DNA from: Candidatus Aenigmatarchaeota archaeon
GTDB lineage: Archaea > Aenigmatarchaeota > Aenigmatarchaeia > CG10238-14
Direction: 5' to 3'
Length of the DNA: 13,175 bases
Assembly: GCA_017610225.1 (NCBI GenBank)
Contig: JAFCCM010000050.1
Span: 1 to 13,175 of the forward strand
A model generated the notes under the pieces. It had not been told where the DNA came from. It did not search any database and worked only from the letters and a program-made list of their open reading frames with translations. Position 1 is the stretch's first letter. Each line of letters opens with the position of its first letter. Of the stretch, positions 1 to 6,144 are shown piece by piece. The position numbers were made by a program, and so were the translations under genes.

Positions 1-22
1 CCAATTGTGCTACAGAGACAAA

Positions 23-93
23 GCCAATCGTCGGATTCGAACCGACAACCAAGGCTTTACAGGAACCTTGCCATACCGTTAGGCCAGATTGGC
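23..93 (-). tRNA. tRNA-Thr-like, anticodon UGU, lacking U33
   Basis: The minus strand folds as a complete 71-nt cloverleaf. The acceptor is GCCAATC/GATTGGC (7 bp). The D arm is GCC-TAACGGTAT-GGC. The anticodon stem is AGGTT/AGCCT around loop CCTGTAA, the variable loop has 5 nt, and the T arm is GTCGG-TTCGAAT-CCGAC. The loop places UGU at 34-36, which would read ACA (Thr). Position 33 is C where nearly all elongator tRNAs have U. CCA is not encoded. It is the last tRNA of a leftward array. The fold is secure; the amino-acid identity is inferred from the anticodon only. Confidence 0.85.
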
Positions 94-212
94 AGATAAC
101 ACCACAGCACAGCACGAATATTCCAAACACGTTAAATTTGAATTTCGATACATGCAATAGATCCTAACGAAGAATTCCATTTTGCATACCGTTTGCGTGT
201 GCTGCGGTTAAT

Positions 213-292
213 GTGCATGACAGGACTTGAACCTGTGACCTCTGCCCTTTCGGGTGCGCTGTGCCGAGTCGCGAACACTGAGCCACATGCAC
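213..292 (-). tRNA. tRNA-like gene, identity unresolved (80 nt)
   Basis: The minus strand has a perfect 7-bp acceptor (GTGCATG/CATGCAC) and a perfect T arm (ACAGG-TTCAAGT-CCTGT) directly joined to it. The 47 nt between positions 10 and 56 do not fold into a normal D arm plus anticodon arm. The best local pairings are GCTCAGT/ACTCGGC with one C-C mismatch around a 7-nt loop, and CCC-GAAA-GGG. There is no U in the expected anticodon-loop interval. It may be a short class II tRNA, a tRNA with an intron, or a tRNA-like decoy. CCA is not encoded. Confidence 0.6.
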
Positions 293-391
293 TTGATGAA
301 TGCAGGCGGATGTTTTATAGTCTACCGCCATCGACTCAACAGTTCCCAATTTTCTTTTAGGTCAAAACGCACTGCGAGTAAAATGACCGAT

Positions 392-465
392 GTCACACGG
401 TGGGATTCGAACCCACAATCGCCGAGAGCTGACTCCCGTGTCTTATCCACCTGACTTCGTGTGAC
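392..465 (-). tRNA. tRNA-like gene with 8-bp acceptor and 6-nt anticodon loop
   Basis: The minus strand has an 8-bp acceptor (GTCACACG/CGTGTGAC), a D arm GTC-AGGTGGATAA-GAC and T arm GTGGG-TTCGAAT-CCCAC. The anticodon arm is CGGGA/TCTCG around only six bases, GTCAGC. The numbering fits if the first G is an extra G-1, as in tRNA-His, but no GUG anticodon is present. Possible readings of the loop are CAG (with U33) or UCA; neither is secure. Acceptor and T arms are intact, so the gene is probably expressed and processed. The decoding identity cannot be assigned. Confidence 0.7.
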
Positions 466-470
466 GTTTT

Positions 471-514
471 GTGAATGCTGCAACCTGCTAGGGATTCGAA
501 CCCAATACATTCAC
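471..514 (-). other. tRNA-like minihelix (T arm enclosed by 7-bp stem)
   Basis: On the minus strand a T-arm-like hairpin (TTGGG-TTCGAAT-CCCTA, one T-T mismatch) carries the classic box-B sequence GGTTCGAATCC. It lies inside a perfect 7-bp stem GTGAATG/CATTCAC. No D or anticodon arm and no matching acceptor half are found upstream. It is either a decayed tRNA gene or a tRNA-like structure; the sequence does not decide. Confidence 0.45.
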
Positions 515-550
515 GATATATATGAACTATGTGCATAGCACATCTATATC
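515..550. repeat. imperfect palindrome/hairpin next to tRNA-like minihelix
   Basis: Outer arms GATATA/TATATC enclose inner arms ATGTGC/GCACAT with a 3-nt loop (ATA); the inner six pairs are perfect and the two stems are joined through unequal bulges. It sits immediately 5' of the 471-514 minihelix in the transcribed direction. It may be a processing or spacer hairpin of the tRNA array transcript. Function unknown. Confidence 0.4.
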
Positions 551-576
551 TCTTTCACAGTGGTTTGGGTTGCGCC

Positions 577-665
577 GTAGGAAATGAACCTATAATTTTT
601 AACACTGGCGCCCATGATGAAATGTTTGGAGTCTGCTGGATTTAACCAGCAACCACAGTTCCTAC
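577..665 (-). other. degenerate tRNA-like region, class II size
   Basis: A perfect 7-bp terminal stem (GTAGGAA/TTCCTAC on the minus strand) encloses 89 nt, the size of a class II tRNA. A competing T-arm-like fold, ATAGG-TTCATTT-CCTAC, uses the same 3' bases. A second hairpin GCTGG-TTAAAT-CCAGC lies near the 5' side. No convincing anticodon arm can be drawn, and the two folds exclude each other. Best described as tRNA-derived or tRNA-like sequence, possibly a pseudogene. Confidence 0.3.
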
Positions 666-948
666 CTTATGAGGACAGCATTGCCAGAGCGACTGGTTGC
701 TTGCTTTCGCGTTCCACAATCACTACTTATCGGTTGATAATGGCTATGTGGTGTTTTCTCGTCGGTATGTGATAACAGCCTTTTGTTGTGCAGAGCACTT
801 TAGACTCCATTATGAATTTAAGTGTCGGTCTACCAAACCGACTTGATCATTTACTATTCGAAATCTATAAATCATTTAAGATTCTCCACCGAATAGATGG
901 TAGGAATTTCCGATCAAATTTGGCGGATTGACAACCGCCTATGTTAAC
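666..948 (-). other. non-coding leader of the tRNA array
   Basis: No protein gene and no complete tRNA is visible here. Two hairpins can be supported: 824-842 (minus strand GTCGGT-TTGGTAG-ACCGAC, perfect 6-bp stem and a 7-nt loop that resembles an anticodon loop with U33 and GGU) and 922-939 (GGCGG/CCGCC). A similar GGCGG/CCGCC hairpin lies at 305-329 between two tRNAs. By position the stretch is the 5' part of the transcript that starts at the 975 promoter. It may hold further decayed tRNAs or a structured RNA. Confidence 0.35.
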
Positions 949-990
949 AATACATACTACACACCCATATGATATAAAGGTTTGTATTTG
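949..990 (-). promoter_or_regulatory. archaeal BRE/TATA promoter of the tRNA array
   Basis: Read on the minus strand, TACAAACC precedes TTTATAT (972-978), the archaeal BRE-plus-TATA pattern; initiation would fall near 949. The box and about 15 nt downstream (ATGGGTGTGTA) match the promoter at 6514-6530. The only leftward features below it are the tRNAs and tRNA-like RNAs, so it probably drives them. Confidence 0.7.
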
Positions 991-1019
991 AATTTTTTGG
1001 TAAGTTAAATCGCATTATA

Positions 1020-1364
1020 TCAATATAATCCATGAGGTGTTCTGATAACACTATCTACTCGGTACATCGTAGCGTTATGTAAAACGTATGTATCTCCGAT
1101 AACTATTTCTTTAAACATGTCAATATCAGTTTCAACATAATAATACGATCCGTTACTATAAATAGTTGTTAAAAATATATCACCATAATACACCTTTCCA
1201 TAAACTCCTCCCTGCAAATAATCTTTAGAAATAATTGTTACTTCCAACATTTCTCCAGAGTAAACAGAACTACCATTATTATCAACGGTTGCAATATAGT
1301 AGATATTAATCATTAAAAACAACAATATCATTACACATATAAATTTCTTAGTTATCTTTGCCAT
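1020..1364 (-). CDS. small single-pass membrane or secreted protein
   Basis: The gene encodes a 114-aa protein that I do not recognise. Residues 1-7 are basic (MAKITKK), followed by one hydrophobic helix at about 8-26, then a polar, Tyr-rich and beta-prone domain. This predicts a type II membrane protein or an uncleaved signal anchor with the C-terminal domain outside. The start lies about 27 nt from the centre of a TATA box (1388-1394) and has no Shine-Dalgarno sequence, so the mRNA is probably leaderless. It has its own promoter, unlike the replication genes upstream of it on the same strand. A role in virion-host interaction or the cell surface is possible but unsupported by any motif. Confidence 0.75.
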   Translation of the reverse strand: MAKITKKFICVMILLFLMINIYYIATVDNNGSSVYSGEMLEVTIISKDYLQGGVYGKVYYGDIFLTTIYSNGSYYYVETDIDMFKEIVIGDTYVLHNATMYRVDSVIRTPHGLY

Positions 1365-1387
1365 AATATCTAATACATCGTTATCAG

Positions 1388-1403
1388 ATATAAAGGTTTG
1401 TAT
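1388..1403 (-). promoter_or_regulatory. archaeal BRE/TATA promoter, leaderless gene
   Basis: The minus strand reads ATACAAACC then TTTATAT (1388-1394). The ATG at 1364 is about 27 nt from the TATA centre, the usual distance from TATA to transcription start in archaea, so transcription should begin at or next to the start codon. The core is identical to the promoters near 975 and 6517 from AAATAC/AAGTAC through TTTATAT. Confidence 0.75.
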
Positions 1404-1409
1404 TTTTTA

Positions 1410-2159
1410 TCACATCCCGAATTGGTCAAAATACATCTCCCTGACATCCTTAACATCATCAAAAATATCAGCCATAAGCCGCAGCTCAGGTTTATTATTT
1501 TCATTCACACGCAGAATCCACAACTCTTCAATCTGATCGCCATTCTTTTCCAAAAACGCCTGTTTATACGTGGACAGTTGAAGAGCATGTTTATTAAAGA
1601 ATCCTTTAGGTGCTTCTCCATCATGCTCTTCCATATACACAATTCTATCCTCATAATCACCCTTAGACTCATCGTAGAATTTTTTAGATGTCTTCAAATC
1701 CACAACACATAACTTCCCATCAAGATACCCCTTGAAATCAACCCTGCCTGCAACTCTCAACACATCACTCCATACCACCTCTTCTAAAGTGACTGGCTTG
1801 AACGTATGCTGCTGCATGACAGATTTAATTTTACGGTTGATATTTCCAATCGCGTCTAAAGAATCATCATCCAAATATTCCATGTACGCCACATCTTCAA
1901 GTTCTGGGGTGTGGTTTGGTAGTTGCTTGGCGCATTCACTCTCAAAGAAATAATGACAAGTCGTGCCTATCATAGCACGTCTGGCTGTGTGTGCTTCAGC
2001 ATTCTCGAAGTTGCGTTTGAACCATTTCAACCCTTCACTCTCAGGAAGTGCTTTTAAAATGGTTGTCACACTAGGAAAACTAACAATACTCCCATCGTCT
2101 TTCCGTATGTCATATACCCTATGCCCTCCAACCATTCTTGCGCTAAGCATTTTAGCCAT
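1410..2159 (-). CDS. PD-(D/E)XK nuclease, Cas4/RecB-like exonuclease
   Basis: This 249-aa protein has the RecB/Cas4 nuclease signature: a conserved GT..H at 65-69, a Glu pair at 126-127, Asp141 in AGRVDFKG, the catalytic core VVDLKTSKK with Asp154 and Lys156, and the QLSTY motif at 194-198. No Cys cluster typical of the Cas4 Fe-S domain is seen, so it is closer to stand-alone viral or RecB-type exonucleases. The family degrades DNA ends with metal ions; in viral operons with RecA-like and ssDNA-binding genes it usually serves recombination or end processing. The start directly follows the TAG of the preceding gene (TAGATG), with GGTGGT as ribosome site, so the two are translationally coupled. 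It is the last gene of the leftward replication operon. Confidence 0.85.
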   Translation of the reverse strand: MAKMLSARMVGGHRVYDIRKDDGSIVSFPSVTTILKALPESEGLKWFKRNFENAEAHTARRAMIGTTCHYFFESECAKQLPNHTPELEDVAYMEYLDDDSLDAIGNINRKIKSVMQQHTFKPVTLEEVVWSDVLRVAGRVDFKGYLDGKLCVVDLKTSKKFYDESKGDYEDRIVYMEEHDGEAPKGFFNKHALQLSTYKQAFLEKNGDQIEELWILRVNENNKPELRLMADIFDDVKDVREMYFDQFGM

Positions 2160-2363
2160 CTAAACCACCACGTAACCTTTGCCTTTACAACTTCTACATT
2201 CTTCTGTGCCGCCACCCGAACTCCAATTACCACTGGTCTGTGTGTAAAATCCAGAGTCTACTTGTCCACAGCCATTACACACAGGACATCGTACTATGTA
2301 CGTTATGGTTGGCATACCTGTCACAACAAGACCACTTTCAGATGTCAATTCTAGTGTATTCAT
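2160..2363 (-). CDS. small CxxCxGxG zinc-finger protein (DnaJ-like)
   Basis: The 67-aa product contains two zinc knuckles of the DnaJ central-domain type: CPVCNGCG at 26-33 and CRSCKGKG at 56-63. These form one likely four-Cys zinc site. The J domain is absent, so this is not a chaperone; isolated CxxCxGxG proteins are common small viral and host proteins that bind nucleic acid or protein partners. The ribosome site GAGGTGAT overlaps the stop of the upstream gene, and the TAG stop abuts the nuclease ATG. This places the gene firmly in the operon. Confidence 0.8.
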   Translation of the reverse strand: MNTLELTSESGLVVTGMPTITYIVRCPVCNGCGQVDSGFYTQTSGNWSSGGGTEECRSCKGKGYVVV

Positions 2364-2375
2364 ATATATATCACC

Positions 2376-2915
2376 TCAGCAATGTCTTTGTGGTGGAGTA
2401 TCCTTACCATCATTCTGATACACACCAGAGTACCCATCAACCACATTCCCACCTTCAATACGCTCAAGAATCATCTGACCCATACGTGCATTCTTATACA
2501 ACATAATCCCAGCACGATTCTTTACTGTGAGCAATACCTGTGAACTACCGATAAAACCTGCATCCCATATACCTGCATCAATACTACAACCCATACGAAT
2601 GAGACTTGAGCGCGCTCTAAGTCGTCCTAGACAATCCATTGGAACATGTATTTTTGGATCAAGAGTAATCAAGTAAGACCCCCGTCTAAGAAATACGTGC
2701 GGCTCTGTGTTCGTTCTTCCTCCTGTAAAAGGAATTTCTGCGACTGCTGGTTTTGAACGATTCGCATTGTCAAAATCTAAAACACCGCGCGCGTCTGATA
2801 CAAACCCTTCAACTTTTGTGAGGGTCATGTCAAATCCGTTCGGCTGAGTCTGTATATTTCGGTCGATTACATTTTCAACCATACTGTCTGCTACTACATC
2901 TCCTGTTAATATCAT
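2376..2915 (-). CDS. dUTPase/dCTP deaminase-family protein
   Basis: The 179-aa protein carries family hallmarks: NGFDMTL near 26-32, RARSSLIRMG at 100-109, the substrate-site segment AGIWDAGFIG at 114-123 and a C-terminal YQNDG...P stretch resembling the nucleotide-closing tail. Where dCTP deaminase has a catalytic Glu shortly after the DxGxxG motif (LEFYN in E. coli Dcd), this protein has LLTVKN. Hydrolysis of dUTP to dUMP is therefore more likely than deamination; this is my alignment by eye. Either activity would shape the dNTP pool for viral DNA synthesis and keep uracil out of DNA. The ribosome site is GGAG, and the spacing to the previous gene is 29 nt. Confidence 0.8.
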   Translation of the reverse strand: MILTGDVVADSMVENVIDRNIQTQPNGFDMTLTKVEGFVSDARGVLDFDNANRSKPAVAEIPFTGGRTNTEPHVFLRRGSYLITLDPKIHVPMDCLGRLRARSSLIRMGCSIDAGIWDAGFIGSSQVLLTVKNRAGIMLYKNARMGQMILERIEGGNVVDGYSGVYQNDGKDTPPQRHC

Positions 2916-2944
2916 ATATAACTCCTAAAAAATAAAAAATAAGA

Positions 2945-3847
2945 TTACTCAAATAAATCATCTGAATAATCAACATCCTCGACATTTTCCTTGTCTCGAA
3001 GTACAGGTAGGCCGTAGAATTTAGCAGTGCCTTCATTAGCATCAACTTTCATAGTTGTGAATGTCTTACCGATTAATTCAGGGCGACCCTTAAATTCACG
3101 AATCTTTGCAGTGTATTCTGTCAAGCCATCTGCACCCATTTCCTTCGAGCAGTCAACAATTTGCCAAACCTTGTTAAAAGTACGTTTCTCAACATCACCA
3201 TCTTCCCATTCCTTGTCAACAAGTGCTTGCCCTTTCCCATCTTTCTTGGTCGAACTTAACTTCTTCCAATTTTTAACATGTGTAATGTAATATTTAGGAC
3301 ATTCCAACGCCTTACTCGCCTTCAACAATTCATTGTAGTACTTGGCTCGTCTATTCCAAAACTTGAAATTAACACCATCATCAACATCCAATTCATTGAA
3401 ATTGCGCATCATGGTTTCTGCGTCTGTTAAAAGTGTGTCAAGTCCATCAAAAATGAACCCTGCCACCGTAATTTCACCAGATTTTATAGCCGTGTCAATA
3501 TTGGAAATGAATGTGTGCGCTCGTGCGAATGACCGCTCGTAGTCAATTTCCTTGTAAGTATTCCCATCACGCTCAACCATATCAAATATGGTTGGATTTT
3601 TCACGATGATGTTTTCATCAGAATCGTAATGGTCTTTCCATAGTGGGAAGTTGGCATTATCCAAGTCCAGTACGAAAACTTTGTCACCATTTTCGATCTG
3701 TTTCTTTGACCTACATGCCATTGCGATACCAGATTTAAGCGTATCTTCAATCCCTATGAGAAGGGCACATATGGAAGACTCCATACGTTTTCGTGGTTGG
3801 ATGCTCATGTCATCTAAGTCTGCTTCGTCTGAGAATAAGTCACTCAT
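2945..3847 (-). CDS. RecA-core ATPase, Sak4-like recombinase
   Basis: The 300-aa protein has the layout of single-domain viral RecA-like ATPases: a P-loop position near 32-39, strand VFVLDLDNAN at 57-66, a Walker B strand FIFDGLDTLL at 131-140 with Asp134, and an acidic C-terminal tail (DYSDDLFE). The P-loop reads GIEDTLKS, with Leu in place of the usual Gly before Lys. Proteins of this type anneal or exchange single strands during phage recombination and are often encoded beside an SSB, as here. Translation starts inside the 3' end of the 52-aa gene upstream (8-nt overlap) with GGTGAT as ribosome site. An alternative is a non-recombinase AAA/RecA-fold NTPase. Confidence 0.65.
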   Translation of the reverse strand: MSDLFSDEADLDDMSIQPRKRMESSICALLIGIEDTLKSGIAMACRSKKQIENGDKVFVLDLDNANFPLWKDHYDSDENIIVKNPTIFDMVERDGNTYKEIDYERSFARAHTFISNIDTAIKSGEITVAGFIFDGLDTLLTDAETMMRNFNELDVDDGVNFKFWNRRAKYYNELLKASKALECPKYYITHVKNWKKLSSTKKDGKGQALVDKEWEDGDVEKRTFNKVWQIVDCSKEMGADGLTEYTAKIREFKGRPELIGKTFTTMKVDANEGTAKFYGLPVLRDKENVEDVDYSDDLFE

Positions 3848-3998
3848 TACACATCACCAGACATGTTTTTGGAACAATAGCCACCTCGTTACCACCATTG
3901 AAAAATACAAGTATATCACTAATAGACTCTATTACACGATCTGCTTCAAATGCTGGTAATTCCTTCCCATTTGGGAAATATATTTTGTATGTTGTCAT
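3840..3998 (-). CDS. 52-aa conserved-looking small protein
   Basis: The protein begins MTTYKIYFPNGKELPAFEAD and ends CLVMCNE. I do not recognise a family; it looks like one short beta-rich domain with a helix at about 19-28. Reality is supported by an excellent ribosome site (GAGGTGAT, 5 nt from the ATG), a 32-nt gap after the RPA-like gene, and an 8-nt overlap with the RecA-like gene. This fills an otherwise odd 183-nt gap in the operon. Its position between an ssDNA-binding candidate and a recombinase suggests an accessory replication role, but that is context only. Confidence 0.75.
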   Translation of the reverse strand: MTTYKIYFPNGKELPAFEADRVIESISDILVFFNGGNEVAIVPKTCLVMCNE

Positions 3999-4030
3999 AT
4001 CAAATCACCTCAAAAAATAATGTGAGCGGA

Positions 4031-5395
4031 TTACTCCGCCCAAACATCATCCTTATCGTCTGCATTTTCTGGCTCGTCGTCTGCTTCAGTTTCGATTTCT
4101 TCTGAACTTTCCCTAGTCTCAGATTCTTCCTCGACTTCTTCCGTAGGAATACCCTGCGCCTCAAACTCAGCATAAATGTACTCCTGAATAACCTCATCCG
4201 AAACACCTGTGAGGTATTTCTTCTCAACCATATCCTTGACCACAGCAACCGTAGTGGCATCCAACATAGCAGTGACTACCTTTGCAACCTCAGCCTGCCT
4301 TATCGCAGCCTTCTTGGACTCCTTCTCAGCATCTTCTTCCTTGGACTCCTTCTTAGAGTCTACCTTATCCTTACCCTTCTTAGCCTTGGCATCTTTCGCC
4401 CGCTTGACACCACTCTTGGTCTCAATTAGAGATGGGCTTCCTTCAACAGGTATGATTGCGGTAATGTCAAAATCCACAAACACTTTATCGTCATAATCAC
4501 TGGCACGTTTCTTCTGCCCGACAAGGATTACTTCAACACCATTATACATAGGTGTGATTTCATCAAATAAGAACTCTTCATCATCCACAACATCATTGAT
4601 ATCCTCTGGCATGACCATTTCGAAATCATCCAACTGTATGAATGGTTTTGAAAGATGTGTAGGATTAACTACCCCTTTGATAATAGGTTCACCTTTTTCC
4701 TCATCCGATTCCAGATAAAGCGTAAACACTGGGTTCTTGTTGATTATCAGAGGATAATCCTCATCATCGTATTTATCCTGTTCCCACGGTGGAACCCTGG
4801 CAGGTTTGAATGATGCAATTGTTCCGACAACAGCACATGCTGTGAAATCTTCAAGGTCTGGAAGTGCGGTAATGGGGTGTACCTTAATCTTAGAGGTATC
4901 GATTTCAAACGCCTTGTCAACAGGTGTCACATTCTCAGGTGAGACATATGTAACGTCGCCCTTCTTTGTAAAGGCAAAGTCCACATCAACAAGCATTCCA
5001 AAACGATCTTTCTTGAATCCTTTGAAATGTGATGGCGCGTTTGGATCGGTGAAAACTCTGAACATCCCATCATCGCCTTTTTGAAGGAATGATAATGTTT
5101 GGGATTTGTTCTTGCCGAGTGGTTTCTTCTCAGTGGCAATATCCCTGGAACCGTAGAATACACCTCGTGCTGAGACGGTTTCCTTTGGTTCACTGTCCTT
5201 TCCACTACCTACAAGATAGAAACGGCATCTGTTCGCCATTGATTTCAGGGACACTCCTCGTTGGTAGCCCTTGGTGGCGTTATTGTAAATTTCATCTGTG
5301 ATGTCTGCCTTGGTTACTACAAGATCGTTGTGTTCCTTAATCGCTGCTACTAATTGTGTTATACTTGGCTGTTTTGGTTTATTTTCTGATGTCAT
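4031..5395 (-). CDS. probable OB-fold (RPA-like) ssDNA-binding protein
   Basis: This 454-aa protein has a beta-rich body (about 60-320) with two segments resembling OB folds, one around 75-185 and one around 186-315 (ACAVVGTIASFKPAR ... PVFTLYLES). A Lys/Glu-rich linker follows at about 327-365, then a helical domain (366-415), and a strongly acidic tail (416-454). An acidic C-terminus that recruits partners is typical of SSB/RPA proteins. As first gene of an operon encoding a RecA-like ATPase and nuclease, a ssDNA-binding role fits; the call rests on architecture rather than a clear motif. The start has GAGG 6 nt upstream and a 5' UTR of about 55 nt. Confidence 0.5.
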   Translation of the reverse strand: MTSENKPKQPSITQLVAAIKEHNDLVVTKADITDEIYNNATKGYQRGVSLKSMANRCRFYLVGSGKDSEPKETVSARGVFYGSRDIATEKKPLGKNKSQTLSFLQKGDDGMFRVFTDPNAPSHFKGFKKDRFGMLVDVDFAFTKKGDVTYVSPENVTPVDKAFEIDTSKIKVHPITALPDLEDFTACAVVGTIASFKPARVPPWEQDKYDDEDYPLIINKNPVFTLYLESDEEKGEPIIKGVVNPTHLSKPFIQLDDFEMVMPEDINDVVDDEEFLFDEITPMYNGVEVILVGQKKRASDYDDKVFVDFDITAIIPVEGSPSLIETKSGVKRAKDAKAKKGKDKVDSKKESKEEDAEKESKKAAIRQAEVAKVVTAMLDATTVAVVKDMVEKKYLTGVSDEVIQEYIYAEFEAQGIPTEEVEEESETRESSEEIETEADDEPENADDKDDVWAE

Positions 5396-5437
5396 ATTAT
5401 TTCCTCAATTTTGGTTTATATTTAGATTTTAATTCAA

Positions 5438-5451
5438 TGCTCACATGAGCA
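5438..5451. promoter_or_regulatory. palindrome at the predicted start site, possible operator
   Basis: TGCTCA-CA-TGAGCA has perfect 6-nt arms. It lies across the predicted transcription start (about 5450) of the leftward replication operon, where a bound dimeric repressor would block archaeal initiation. It could instead be a short 5' UTR hairpin. Confidence 0.4.
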
Positions 5452-5471
5452 GTTTGAGTACGTTTCTATTG

Positions 5472-5490
5472 TATATAATGGTTTGTATTT
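5472..5490 (-). promoter_or_regulatory. archaeal promoter of the replication operon
   Basis: Minus strand: AAATACAAACC followed by ATTATATA (5472-5479). Upstream AAATACAAACC matches the other leftward promoters, while the TATA box itself differs by one base. Transcription would start near 5450, giving a 5' UTR of about 55 nt before the RPA-like gene. Confidence 0.65.
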
Positions 5491-5511
5491 AGGTTTAAAT
5501 TGTCTACGGTA

Positions 5512-5676
5512 CTAATCAACTTCATTATAACCACAATCATAACATTTCCAACCACACGGTTCCTGGTTTCGGTTTGGAATCCATGCCATGCCTGATTTAT
5601 GCCTACCAATGCCTTCTGTGAAAATCGGATCCACATACTCTTTGCATTTCGGGCATTTTTTAGGATTTTTTCTCAT
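5512..5676 (-). CDS. 54-aa zinc-ribbon protein
   Basis: The protein begins MRKNPKKCPKCKEYVDP and contains CPKC (8-11) and CYDC (45-48), a classic two-knuckle zinc ribbon, with a further Cys41 (PCGWKC). Such minimal ribbons in viruses act as nucleic-acid or RNA-polymerase-binding adaptors, but no specific role is shown here. The ribosome site AGGAGA lies 8 nt upstream. It is preceded by the repeated hairpin leader and followed by the shared tail CCGTAGACAA, then by the promoter of the replication operon. It forms the third unit of a three-gene cassette-like series. Confidence 0.75.
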   Translation of the reverse strand: MRKNPKKCPKCKEYVDPIFTEGIGRHKSGMAWIPNRNQEPCGWKCYDCGYNEVD

Positions 5677-5685
5677 TCTTTCATT

Positions 5686-5808
5686 CTCCTATACTTTCGC
5701 TTTCAAGCCCCCGGCGATAGCTTTAGCGGTGTCGGATGCTTTTTGCTCAATCTCTGCCGCTTTCTCAAAGCGTGTGAGATTATGCAAGTGACATTTATTG
5801 TCTAGTTG
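5686..5808 (-). repeat. hairpin leader repeat, long copy
   Basis: Positions 5686-5712 are identical over 27 nt to 6145-6171; on the minus strand the block reads GGGGGCTTGAAAGCG and continues into the AGGAG ribosome site. Upstream in the transcript are a TAAA-loop hairpin near 5713-5737 and a perfect hairpin CGCTTT-GAG-AAAGCG (5758-5772). The TAGACAA tail of the preceding gene is at 5798-5804. This copy is about 55 nt longer than the 6145 copy and looks like a structured 5' leader of the zinc-ribbon gene. Confidence 0.6.
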
Positions 5809-5820
5809 CAGGTGTATAAC

Positions 5821-6135
5821 TTAATATTCAATATCATTTTCATCATCAAACTGAGTTTCAAGTTTTCTTTTTAACGTAACATCTCTGTCCAACATTTTAT
5901 TAATTTTGTCAAGTTTATGATTTGTTTTTTCATCGCGTTTTGCGGTTTTCCGTTTGTTATGCATGTCCTGTATATCTTGAGAATATACAACAAATTCGCC
6001 TTCGCTTACTTGGTAGTATGAAACTGGATAATCCTTCGACAATCTTAAAACACCTCGTCCGTCTTCTGAATACTGATGACGCAACACTTTCATAACTATC
6101 CAATAAGGCAACAATCGTACCCATTCATATATCAT
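5821..6135 (-). CDS. hypothetical 104-aa basic/helical protein
   Basis: I do not recognise a family. The N-terminal 20 residues are hydrophobic-aromatic (MIYEWVRLLPYWIVMKVLRH) and could be a short amphipathic or membrane-contacting helix. Residues about 58-92 are rich in Lys, Asp and Arg with heptad-like spacing, suggesting a coiled coil, and the end is acidic. The start has GGAGAG about 8 nt upstream and lies behind the hairpin leader at 6145-6211. It is the middle gene of the cassette-like series. The frame stays open for 43 codons beyond the TAA, but that stretch lacks a good start and coincides with the next repeated leader. Confidence 0.6.
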   Translation of the reverse strand: MIYEWVRLLPYWIVMKVLRHQYSEDGRGVLRLSKDYPVSYYQVSEGEFVVYSQDIQDMHNKRKTAKRDEKTNHKLDKINKMLDRDVTLKRKLETQFDDENDIEY

Positions 6136-6144
6136 TTTAATACT

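Noticed and set aside
109..205. A further tRNA between the first two: GCAGCAC/GTGCTGT ends and a D-arm-like GCA-AACGGTA-TGC on the minus strand.
   Set aside because: The T arm next to the acceptor cannot be folded, no anticodon arm is visible, and the length is 97 nt; at most a decayed tRNA.
4806..5084. Plus-strand and out-of-frame open reading frames inside the RPA-like gene.
   Set aside because: Shadows of a well-supported 454-codon gene with an acidic/Lys-rich bias; none has a ribosome site.
5588..5805. Two plus-strand open frames of 67-68 codons.
   Set aside because: They lie antisense to the zinc-ribbon gene and its leader, lack a promoter or ribosome site, and mirror the minus-strand signals.
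5689..5820. Open frame of 43 codons continuing after the TAA of the 104-aa gene, with a helical-looking sequence ending GGLKAKV.
   Set aside because: No ATG or GTG start and no ribosome site; it coincides with the repeated leader hairpins, and readthrough of TAA has no support.
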